Shown piece after piece: positions 9,064 through 17,700 of a DNA stretch of 64,000 bases (position 1 is the stretch's first letter; each line of letters opens with the position of its first letter). Below the pieces are notes generated by a model. That model was not told the DNA's origin, ran no database searches, and saw only the letters and a list, made by a program, of their open reading frames with translations. The translations under genes were made by a program, and so were the position numbers. This stretch comes from Pectobacterium atrosepticum (GTDB lineage: Bacteria > Pseudomonadota > Gammaproteobacteria > Enterobacterales > Enterobacteriaceae), in contig CP036163.1 in the NCBI GenBank assembly GCA_019056595.1, positions 4,650,001-4,714,000 on the forward strand, in the 5' to 3' direction.

Positions 9064-9146
9064 TAAAAAATCCCGCTTAAGTTTCCTTGAGCGGGATTCT
9101 CTAAATTTGGTTTCCTTACTGGGATTACTTTTGCTAGAGGTGGCTA
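9064..9146 (-). ncRNA. Candidate small RNA, copy A of a repeated pair
   Basis: Read on the minus strand there is a consensus -35 TTGACA (9176-9181), a 17-base spacer and a weak -10 (TAGCTC, 9153-9158). About 80 bases later comes an intrinsic terminator: a GC stem (9069-9098) closed by a GAAA loop and followed by a T run. A diverged second copy with the same promoter spacing, loop and T run lies at 22845-22960. Conservation of promoter and terminator around a less conserved middle is what a small RNA gene would show. It could instead be a worn mobile repeat. Confidence 0.35.
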
Positions 9147-9207
9147 ATATTTGAGCTAAAGGTTGCATTCCTTTCTGTCAAAACCACCCGAATGACCGCC
9201 ATTTAGC

Positions 9208-9390
9208 TTGAGTGCTACGTCTTCGTACGGTCGGCCGCATCGTTATGCTGAGTTGGCTATTCCCACTGTACTGATGCTTAAGCGAGTTTTTTGCCTCACC
9301 CTGCCTGGATTGACTGATAAAGTACTGAAAAATATTGTATTTCATGGTCTGAGTGATGGCTGTCCGTTGCTTTATGACACACCAGTTTGA
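9208..9390 (+). pseudogene. Fragment of an IS5/IS903-type transposase
   Basis: A 60-codon frame whose first half (YGRPHRYAELAIPTVLMLKR, then VFCLTL) matches the N-terminal part of IS903-like transposases, where the equivalent reads GRPQRYSDLAITT and continues LMLKRVF. After that the match is lost, and the DDE catalytic region is absent. It is a remnant without function. Confidence 0.55.
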
Positions 9391-9510
9391 CAGGAACCCG
9401 CAGCCTGCGTTTCTTTAGCAGAGAGAACAATCGGTCACGTCCGATATGCAATCCATCATCTGATTGTTTATTCAGCAGGTAATTTAACGAGGACGGGGTA
9501 CAGATACAAT

Positions 9511-9541
9511 AAAAGCCCTGACCATTGCAGTCAGGGCTTTT
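9511..9541. terminator. Strong bidirectional intrinsic terminator
   Basis: AAAAGCCCTGAC (9511-9522) and GTCAGGGCTTTT (9530-9541) form a perfect 12-pair stem with a 7-base loop. No intact gene ends here, so it belongs to a lost gene or an unannotated transcript. Confidence 0.75.
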
Positions 9542-10287
9542 AAGGTACTACAGACTTAAGATTTAACATTAATGGACTTAATATGGATACTGCTAATGAT
9601 ACTGCTTTTAAATGTACACGTTTATCACAGATAATATTGGGTACTGATACTAACTAAATCCTCCCTCTATTTTCTTTGTAACCTATTCCGCCATCTTAAT
9701 AACACTAATAAATGGCACTTTAAACAAGTACATCTCCCCTCGCGACATAAAATATTTGATGCGTGGCCTTACTTTCGTTGCGATAAATTAACTCAACTGA
9801 CTTACGCTACCCAATCGCAAACAATAACTCTTAAAACAGGGCCTCACATCGTCGCGCTATCTTCACAAATTTACGATTAACTATTATCACTACATAACCT
9901 TGAAGCATTACCGACGTAAAAATACTTATCTTATCGTCAGTTATCCCATACAACAAACTACGTAACCTTTTATCGTAAATTACTTTTCGTGCTTTACCAA
10001 TACTATTAACTTAACAGCGAACTACCATTTAACCGCTGTTGAAAGCTAATTTACGGATTTTGAAAACGCTGTCAATACTGTTTTTAATAACATGTTTTTA
10101 TTTACAGCAGGAATATAAACCCTCTATGGAATGGCTTCTGAGAACTTTCTTGTTTATTCATCAAGCAAGAACATCACTGACGTATTTCCTGATGACTTGT
10201 TTCACGGTGGAAAGACTTACCGTGCCTGAACGGGCAGCAATAAAATAACAGGCTGCCGTTTACCCGTTCCAATCGGGCATTTAAATT
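9542..10287. other. Long non-coding, G-poor and C-rich stretch
   Basis: No supported gene in about 740 bases. Between 9781 and 10020 I counted 61 C and only 23 G in 240 bases of the plus strand, a strong strand bias, and TTAC/GTAA words recur (for example near 9802, 9871, 9915 and 9961). Near 10225-10270 a nested hairpin can form (GAACGGG with CCCGTTC, and GCAGC with GCTGC inside). A TTG-started frame of 69 codons at 10039-10248 is not convincing. Confidence 0.5.
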
Positions 10288-10453
10288 TCATAACTGCTTG
10301 TTTTGTAGGTGCTGTTTTTTCGTCTCTTTTTGACGCCGACAACGCTCAGAGCACTTACGCACGTCCTCCCAGCATTTTTCCCACTTCTTCCGCCAGCTAA
10401 ACGGGAGTCCGCATACTGTACAAATTTTTGTCGGAAGTTCGCTTTTTTTTCAA
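10288..10453 (-). CDS. DUF2256 zinc-finger protein, frame interrupted at an A8 run
   Basis: Directly after the photolyase, a 53-codon frame reads [20 protein letters not shown] and continues with a WEKCW motif and CSERC. This is clearly a DUF2256 protein with four Cys in two pairs, probably binding zinc. DUF2256 genes often neighbour FeS-type photolyases. The natural start would be the TTG at 10453-10451, overlapping the photolyase stop (TTGA) with GGAG seven bases upstream. However, the run of eight A (10443-10450) puts the body one base out of frame; seven A would be in frame. It is either a real frameshift, slippage at the run, or a sequence error. Confidence 0.7.
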
Positions 10454-11988
10454 AGTGACTCTCCAGCGTCAAGTTTTGCCAGCAGCATTTGGCCGCGCTG
10501 CCAGAGTGCCTGCCGCTTAGATTCAGACAAACGATCGAGGTTTTTGTATGTCATGCCCATGCGGTGATTGCCGCGCAGTAGTTCGCCGTGTCGCATGATG
10601 AAATGCCAGTAGAGCGCATTGAAGGGGCAGGCATTATCCGCAGTGCTCTCACTGACTTTGTACACGCAACTGCGGCAGTAGTCAGACATACGATTTATAT
10701 ACTGACCGCTCGCGCAGTAGGGTTTAGAACCCAGATAGCCCCCATCGGCGTGCATTACCATGCCGAGTGTGTTGGGTAGCTCAACCCAGTCGAACGCATC
10801 CATATAAATGGCAAGATACCATTCGCATATCTCAGCCGGTGCAATGCCAGCGAGCAGCGCAAAATTGCCCGTCACCATCAGCCGTTGTATGTGGTGGGCA
10901 TAGGCGTGTTCAAGACTCTGACCAATGGCTTGCTGCATGCAGTTCATTTGCGTTTTACCGGTCCAATAGAACTCAGGCAGTGACCTGGTGTTACCAAAGA
11001 CGTTGCCACCTGCATAGTCAGGCATCTTCAACCAGTAAACGCCGCGAACATATTCACGCCATCCTATAAGCTGGCGAATAAATCCCTCGGCCGCATTGAG
11101 CTTAATTCTGCCAGATAAATAGGCGGATCCCACATCACTGCATAACTGCCGCACATCCAGTAGACCGATATTGAGAGCGGCACTGATACGGGCGTGGAAT
11201 AGAAAGGGTTCATCACAGGCCATCGCATCCTGATAATCTCCAAATCCGGCCAGACCATAATCAAGAAAATAATCCCACAGCGCCTGTGCATCAGCGTGCG
11301 TCACCGGATAATCAAAAACGTCGATTGAACCGTAATGGTTTGCAAAATGTTCACGTACCAGTCGAAGCACTTCCTGAGTGATGGCATCTGCACTAAATCG
11401 TGCCGGATAGGGCGCGGCCACGCCTTTGGGGAGAGCCTTCCGGTTGTCTGCATCAAAATTCCAATTGCCGCCTATCGGACTGCCATCGATATTCATCAAC
11501 AGCCCGCTTTTGCGGCGCATCTCCCGATAGAAAAACTCCATGCGCAACTGTTTTTTATCTTTAGCCCAGGATGAGAACTCATCACGCGTGCACAAAAAAC
11601 GTGTGTCGGGATGCCACTGTATTGACAAGCCGCAATTTTTAAGCGACTGCTCAAGACGCCAGTCACCGCATTCTGTCAGGTGCAGTTCCTCAGGCTGTAA
11701 CAGCGACTGCCAGCGCATCAATTCACTCGGTACAGACCCGGTATTGAGCGGGTCATCGAAGCTAACGTAATGCACACCAATACCCTGCTGCTGCAACGCG
11801 CTGGCAAAGTGGCGCATTGCACTGAAAATGAGAACTATTTTTTGCGGATGGTGGGGGACATGGCGTGCTTCCTCCCTGACTTCGACCAGAAGAACGGCAT
11901 CTCGTTGGGCATCCAGTTCCGTCAAAGAAGCGAGGTCAAATGATAGCTGATCGCCCAGAACCAGGCATAACCGGCGGATCTTATTCAT
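10450..11988 (-). CDS. FeS-type photolyase/cryptochrome (PhrB, (6-4) photolyase-like)
   Basis: 512 residues. The N-terminal photolyase-related domain (LVLGDQLSFDLASL) is followed by the helical FAD-binding domain. Four cysteines at residues 350, 438, 441 and 454 match, by my recollection, the 4Fe-4S ligand positions of Agrobacterium PhrB, and the conserved segments YAHHIQRLMVTGNFALL and WVELPNTLGM are present. Members repair (6-4) photoproducts with blue light using FAD and an iron-sulfur cluster. It is followed at once by a DUF2256 frame. The start ATG is at 11988. I leave the symbol empty because phrB is also used for the unrelated CPD photolyase. Confidence 0.9.
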   Translation of the reverse strand: MNKIRRLCLVLGDQLSFDLASLTELDAQRDAVLLVEVREEARHVPHHPQKIVLIFSAMRHFASALQQQGIGVHYVSFDDPLNTGSVPSELMRWQSLLQPEELHLTECGDWRLEQSLKNCGLSIQWHPDTRFLCTRDEFSSWAKDKKQLRMEFFYREMRRKSGLLMNIDGSPIGGNWNFDADNRKALPKGVAAPYPARFSADAITQEVLRLVREHFANHYGSIDVFDYPVTHADAQALWDYFLDYGLAGFGDYQDAMACDEPFLFHARISAALNIGLLDVRQLCSDVGSAYLSGRIKLNAAEGFIRQLIGWREYVRGVYWLKMPDYAGGNVFGNTRSLPEFYWTGKTQMNCMQQAIGQSLEHAYAHHIQRLMVTGNFALLAGIAPAEICEWYLAIYMDAFDWVELPNTLGMVMHADGGYLGSKPYCASGQYINRMSDYCRSCVYKVSESTADNACPFNALYWHFIMRHGELLRGNHRMGMTYKNLDRLSESKRQALWQRGQMLLAKLDAGESL

Positions 11989-12141
11989 TAGATTGAACCT
12001 TGCAGTAAAGGCAACGGGCTCTCTGAGCGTGATAACATTCTTTCTTCATGGGGGGAATTCTCAGGGGACATAATCAGTATGTCAGAAGATCTCTAAAAGT
12101 GAATGGTTCGGTTAGTCAGGATGCTTAAAGAAGGTTGACGA

Positions 12142-12485
12142 TTAATCGCCTGGATTATTGAGTAATGACTCCCTTAATAAGTCTGCGTCTCGTGCTGGTG
12201 GATGGCCAAATAAGCGTTTGTACTCCCTTGAAAATTGTGGGCTATCTCGTAACCACCAGAGAATCCAGCCATTTACCTCGCACAACGCGTCGATACGAAG
12301 GCGGGTACTGTAATTGTCCCTGAGGGCCCTGCAGGATGAAACAGTTCATCGAACGATACGGGCAGGGCGCTTTGTCTGTAGAGACATGTCCAATGCAGAG
12401 GTCTGCAAGGGATCCGTGTGATAGTCAAACCCTATGGTCCATGTCGTAGAGCAATATCAAGATGTGCTGCAAGAGAGTCATTCAT
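12142..12485 (-). pseudogene. Degraded AraC-family regulator
   Basis: Only about 340 bases remain of a gene normally near 900. The start (MNDSLAAHLDIALRHGP) is followed by a stop and a frame change. Then FDYHTDPLQTSALDMSLQTK is readable, followed by a stop, a large deletion, and the C-terminal helix-turn-helix end, which reads SPQFSREYKRLFGHPPARDA. The SQFSREYKRLFG motif is diagnostic of AraC-type regulators. It was divergent from the SDR gene at 12646, the common arrangement for a regulator and its target, so that operon has probably lost its control. Confidence 0.8.
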
Positions 12486-12645
12486 GGCACGATTATAGCG
12501 ATGACCCAGCACTGCGTAAGACGACTGATACAATCAGGCAATAAACTGAGCTTATCAGGCGTAGGTTACCCGCCGGTCATTATCTATTATGAGCAGGTCG
12601 AGAAAGCACCAACAGGTGCACCTAACAACCTGAAAGAGACAACTC

Positions 12646-13404
12646 ATGACTCACCCTATCGCACTTATCACCGGCGCCAGCCGTGGCCTCGGCCGCAACA
12701 TGGCACTTCACCTCGCCAGACGCGGCGTCCACATCATCGGTACCTATCGCAGCGGCGCAGCAGAAGCCCAGACGCTGAAACAGGAGATCGAAGCACAAGG
12801 CGGCAAGGCCGTCATGTTACCGCTCGACATCACCGATAGCGCCAGTTATCAGGCTTTTTCAGACGCCGTGACGGAAACGCTGAAAACCGATTTTGCCCGT
12901 GAGCGCTTCAACTTCCTCGTCAATAATGCAGGCAACGGCCTCTTTGCAAACTTCGTTGATGCAACCGAAGAACAGTTTATTTCACTGGTAACCACCCATC
13001 TTCAGGGCCCGATGTTTCTGACTCAGAAGCTGTTGCCGCTGGTTGAAAACGGCGGACGTATCCTGAATGTATCGTCCGGTTTTGTACGTTTTACGTTGCC
13101 TGGGTACAGCATTTATGCGGCGGTGAAGGCTGCCGTTGAAGTTCTGACCCGCTACATGGCCGTAGAGCTGGGTTCACGTCAGATCCGTGTCAATGCCATT
13201 GCCCCGGGTGCCATCGCAACTGATTTTGGTGGTGGCGCGGTGCGCGATAATAATGATGTGAACGCCTGGGTGGCGCAGGGGATTGCTCTGGGCCGTGTCG
13301 GTCTGCCGGACGATGTAGGTGGTGCAGTAGCCGCCATCCTGTCCGATGATATGGCCTGGGCTAACGGCACGACCTTTGACATTTCGGGCGGGCAGTTGCT
13401 GTAG
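12646..13404 (+). CDS. Short-chain dehydrogenase/reductase (SDR)
   Basis: 252 residues, classical SDR length. The cofactor motif TGASRGLGRN is at residues 8-17, NNAGNG is at about 90, the catalytic Tyr/Lys pair sits in YSIYAAVK, and the family PGAIATDF follows. It is an NAD(P)-dependent cytoplasmic oxidoreductase with unknown substrate. It heads a small cluster with a glutathione transferase (47 bases downstream) and an epoxide-hydrolase-like protein, suggesting detoxification of a reactive compound. The dead AraC gene upstream was probably its regulator. Confidence 0.88.
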   Translation: MTHPIALITGASRGLGRNMALHLARRGVHIIGTYRSGAAEAQTLKQEIEAQGGKAVMLPLDITDSASYQAFSDAVTETLKTDFARERFNFLVNNAGNGLFANFVDATEEQFISLVTTHLQGPMFLTQKLLPLVENGGRILNVSSGFVRFTLPGYSIYAAVKAAVEVLTRYMAVELGSRQIRVNAIAPGAIATDFGGGAVRDNNDVNAWVAQGIALGRVGLPDDVGGAVAAILSDDMAWANGTTFDISGGQLL

Positions 13405-13451
13405 TAACCGCACGTTATTCCATCACTTCGCCACCTTATTAGGGGATTTAT

Positions 13452-14144
13452 ATGCTTAACGCTCAGTTGACGCTTATCAGCCATCCGTTGTGCCCGTTCG
13501 TTCAGCGGGCGGCGATTGTGCTGCTGGAAAAAAACGTCTCCTTTGAAAGGATCGACGTCGATCTCGCAGCTAAGCCTGACTGGTTTCTGGCGCTTTCGCC
13601 TATGGGTAAGGTGCCATTGCTCAAGGTGGAATTAGCGGGCCATTCTGACGCGATTCTGTTCGAGAGCGCAGCTATTTGCGAATATCTCAACGAAACGCAG
13701 GCAGGAGCCAGCCTTTATTCCAGTGATGCACTTTCCCGTGCACAGCAACGTGCCTGGGTAGAGTTTGGCGTGGCGGCTCTCTCCGATGCCTGGCAGTTCC
13801 TGAATGCTAAGGAGCTCGCCGTTGCTAACGATAAGAAAGCTGCCTTTCGCGATAAGTTGCAGCGACTTGAGAGCACTCTTGAGCAAGGTCCCTATTTTTC
13901 AGGCTCCGCGTTCAGTATGGTCGATGCGATGTTTGCCCCGGTCTTTCGCTACTTTGACTTGCTAAGCCCCGACGTTTCGCAGCCGATTTTCGACAATCTT
14001 CCCCGTGTATCGGCGTGGCGGGCTTCACTGGCACACAGGCCAAGCGTCATTGCTGCCGTGCGAGACGATTACGTCGACAGATTTAAGCAGCACCTTGTTA
14101 AGCAGCAGGCAATACTCTCAGACTCAATGTGTAAGACAACCTGA
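13452..14144 (+). CDS. Glutathione S-transferase family protein
   Basis: 230 residues. The N-terminal thioredoxin-like domain has HPLCPFVQRA, placing a Cys at the active-site position as in omega/zeta-like or SspA-like classes, and the glutathione-binding cis-Pro loop PMGKVPLL. ESAAICEYLNE is the gamma-glutamyl-binding Glu-Ser motif. The C-terminal half is all-helical with FSMVDAMFAPVF. It probably conjugates or reduces small electrophiles with glutathione in the cytoplasm. It lies between an SDR and an epoxide-hydrolase-like gene on the same strand. Confidence 0.88.
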   Translation: MLNAQLTLISHPLCPFVQRAAIVLLEKNVSFERIDVDLAAKPDWFLALSPMGKVPLLKVELAGHSDAILFESAAICEYLNETQAGASLYSSDALSRAQQRAWVEFGVAALSDAWQFLNAKELAVANDKKAAFRDKLQRLESTLEQGPYFSGSAFSMVDAMFAPVFRYFDLLSPDVSQPIFDNLPRVSAWRASLAHRPSVIAAVRDDYVDRFKQHLVKQQAILSDSMCKTT

Positions 14145-14196
14145 GTTTACAGAGCATCGGCATTTAAATTTAGCTAAGCCTTTAAAGGACATCGAT

Positions 14197-14580
14197 ATGG
14201 CAACGCCGATTAATACCGTAAATGCATTTTTCAACGCTTATCCTAAAGCAAAAGGTAAAATTGCCATACAGCGGTGGTTCACACCCTACAGCGTCTGGGT
14301 CAATGAAGGCGTCGCCACTACTACCGGCATTGATGAAGCGTTCGCGCTGATTGATAAACTCGAAGAGGCATTTGGCATCACGACGGTACGTATTGAAATG
14401 CTTTCGATTGCCGCTGACGGTAATAAAGTGCTCACTGAACGGCTTGACAGGTTCGAACGTGCTGATGGCAGCGAGATTGGCGCAGCAAAAGTGATGGGGA
14501 TACTTGAAGTCGAGGGCGATAAAATCATTGCCTGGAGAGATTACTTTGATACCAGCTTCATGCAGAAAACGGCTGAATAG
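14197..14580 (+). CDS. Limonene-epoxide hydrolase/SnoaL-like protein
   Basis: 127 residues with an NTF2-like cone fold. ERLDRFE and WRDYFD carry the Arg/Asp and Asp residues that form the Asp-Arg-Asp triad of limonene-1,2-epoxide hydrolases, so hydrolytic activity is plausible. The start at 14197 is chosen because AAAGGA lies about eight bases upstream and the domain begins there. The gene ends the SDR-GST cluster; together they look like a small set of enzymes acting on epoxides or aldehydes. Confidence 0.78.
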   Translation: MATPINTVNAFFNAYPKAKGKIAIQRWFTPYSVWVNEGVATTTGIDEAFALIDKLEEAFGITTVRIEMLSIAADGNKVLTERLDRFERADGSEIGAAKVMGILEVEGDKIIAWRDYFDTSFMQKTAE

Positions 14581-14709
14581 CGGATTAATAATCATGAAAC
14601 GGCAGTAAGCGTCATGCTGGAAAGTAAAATAGGGTAGTCAGACTGACGCTGTGGTTGTGTTGTTTCCCCTCCACAGCGGTTGATATATTAACAATGTTGC
14701 GAGTCAATT

Positions 14710-17700
14710 TCAGTTACCCCAGTACAAGCCTTTAGGCGCGCTGGAAAAGCCAATCGCCTTCAACGCTGGGGTCAGTTTGCTCATACGTACCGGCACACCG
14801 TTGACCAACTCGAGTGTGAACCGATTACGCTTGTCGCGCGAAAGTGCAGTGGATAGCGCTGCCAGTGCTGCGGCAATAGCTTCCGTTTGTGCTGCATCAT
14901 CCGGGTCAATATAGGTGAACAATTGGCGGCCGCCTTGCGGCAGATAAAACACGAGATGACCGCCATCAATGACTACGATGGCTCCTGTTCTTCGGGCCGG
15001 CCGCATCAGGGATGCATGAGAGGGCCAGGGCAGAATAGTCCCGAAAGGATTACCGGGATCCACGGCACTGAGAGCGACTGGAGTGGGTACCGAAATCGTT
15101 TCTTCGGCCAGTTCGCGCAGGCGGTCCACTGTTGCGCGCTCGGCGAACTGGGCAGCCCCAAGTCCGAGCACAAAGCGACCACGGATCACGCGTCCGGTGT
15201 CTTCCATGCCTCTGAACACGGGTTGCAATGCCGAAAAGCCGCCGGGGACGTTTTCATAGACGGTGACATTGCGCGTTACCACAGCGTAACGATCCAGCAG
15301 ACCTTCGGTCCAGGCGATAGCCTTCACTGTATCGGGAAGGGGGTCTGTGCGTATCATCGACCACCGGCCCGCCAGGGTTGTCGCATTGAGTGCCGTGAAT
15401 TCAGGATGCAACGTTTCGGAAACCGCGGCCGACGAGAGTCCGCGCAGACCCCGCCTTCTGCGCGAGGACAATGCACGAGGCCGGGGTTGTTGCGCTACCT
15501 GTGCAAGCGCACGTAACAGTGTCAATGTGTCATTCGTGATACAACCCGCCCAGACGAGATCCCACAGGGCTGTGTGTAAATTATCAATCAATATGTCGGG
15601 GGATCCGTGTCGTTCGGAATATTCCTGGGACTGCGTGATCTGCACCTGCGCAGCCAACTGACGCACAAAATATGCGCCCCCGCCGGAGAGCAATTCTAGG
15701 ATCGCCGACTGCAGAGGTGACATGTCTAGCGTACCAGCCGTGTGTGCTGTCATGGACAGAGTTTCGGGGGCAAACTCCTGGAGGTGGAAAGCCACCAGAC
15801 CGTCGTCGTTACCCAGTCTGCCGTGGCCCGACCATAATACCGTACCGCTGGAGAGTAGTGCGTCGAGCATGTCAGGCGCGTAGTCGCGTACGCGTACGGG
15901 CAGGATCTGTTGTTCCCAGACCGACACTGGCAACGGTATCCCCGCCAGTTGCTCGATGACGTGCAGTACGCCTTCCTGGCCTTCCAGCGCACCGCGCGCC
16001 AGATTCCAGCCCTTCACAACGACACTTTGTGATGAATCGGCAACAAGCCCTTGCCGTTCGAGCAGAAGGCGGGCGTAGGCATGGCGGGGTACCGGCTGGG
16101 TAGCCTTGCGGGCGGCCTGTAATGACCGGACACGTAAACGCCGGAACACCTCGTCGCCCACCCATTCGTTCTGTGCGAGCGTTCCGGTATCACCGCTGAC
16201 CAGAGGGGGGGATTTCATGCCGCGCCTGACCCCGAAGCGACCGGAGAGAAGCTTGCCCTGTTCGGCAATCTGCCGCAGTACGGCCTCGGCCACCGATGCA
16301 CCCAGGCCGAAGGCCGAGGCCGCGTCACCCGTGGTAAATGGCCCGCGGGTGCGGGCGAATCGTGCGATCAGACTGCGCAGCGGATCGGCTGTGGATTCCA
16401 GAAATGCCGCCGGTAGCCCGATAGGAAGAGGCACACCCAGCGCATCGCGCAGTCGTCCGGCGTCCTCGATACTGGCCCAGTGCTCCCGTGCGCCGATCAT
16501 GACACGGATGACACGTTTCTCGGACTCGAGACTGCTGAGGAAAGTGGCCGCTTCGTCGCCCTCACTGTCCAGCCGCGCGGCAACGTCCTGCGTGCAAAGT
16601 GGCCCAATTTCGCGCAGCAGATCGGCCACTCCCTCCTTGCCCTTTGCTCTGTAGCCAGTCGCCAGCCTCTGCAGCTCCTGATCAAGCTGAGCCATCACCA
16701 GAGGATCGAGCAGTTCACTCAGTTTGACCCGTCCAAGAAGCTCCCCCAGCAAGGTACTGTCGAGGGCAAGCATCGAGGCACGTCGTTCGGCCATCGGCAC
16801 GTCCGTCTCGTACATGAACTGTGCCACATAGCCGAACAGCAGGTCAGTTGCAAAAGGGGAGGGTACCTCAGTGGTGACTTCAACCAGCCGCACCGAACCT
16901 GTGCTCAGTCGCCGCATGAGTTCATCTAGCGCATCGAGGTCATACACGTCCTGCAGGCACTCGCGTGCGGTTTCGATCAGTATCGGGAACTCTGGATAAT
17001 CCCGGGCGCTTTCCAGTAACTGACTGGCACGAAGCCGCTGCTGCCAAAGTGGAGAGCGACGTCCGGGCGTTCTCCGCGCAAGCAGCAGCGCACGCGCGGC
17101 GCACTCACGAAACCGTGCGGCAAACAGTGCTGAGCCCCCGACTGCCACGGCAACGGTGCGGCGCAGCTTGTCAGGATCGAAGAGGAACAGTTCCGCGTCG
17201 GGAACCCGGCCAGTATCCGGGAGGCGCGCCACGATACCATCGTCACTGGACACGACGGCCGGATCGATTTTCCAGCGCTCCCGGATACGCTGGGCAATGG
17301 CCAGCGCCCAGGGCTCATGAACCCGACGCCCATAGGGCGAATGCAGGATCAGACGGCAGTCACCCAGCTCGTCACGGCATCGCTCGATGATTAGCGTGCG
17401 ATCGGTGGGCAGTACGCCCGTGGCGGCTCGCTGTTCTGACAGGAGAGCCAGCATGTTGCCGATGGCGTTCCCGTCCAGGCCGATGGCCTCCAGGCGCGTC
17501 CGGGTATCGAGTTCGGAAAATGGGGTGTTAGTGGCCCCGGAGATGTCTGGTTCGAGCTGGCCGAGGAAAGCACCGATGGCTGCCCCCAGCTCAGCAGGAC
17601 GGCCGATACCGTCTCCGCGCCAGAATGGCAGGCGGGCGGAACGGCCCGGAGCTGGGATGACGACCACTTGGTCGCGGGTGATTTCCTGAATGCGCCAGGA

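Noticed and set aside
10039-10248. 69-codon small protein in the G-poor region
   Set aside because: It needs a TTG start, has no ribosome binding site, and no family resemblance.
14887-15516. 209-codon frame on the plus strand within lhr
   Set aside because: It lies opposite the coding strand of a clear Lhr protein in GC-rich DNA, where long open shadow frames are expected; it has no recognisable domain.
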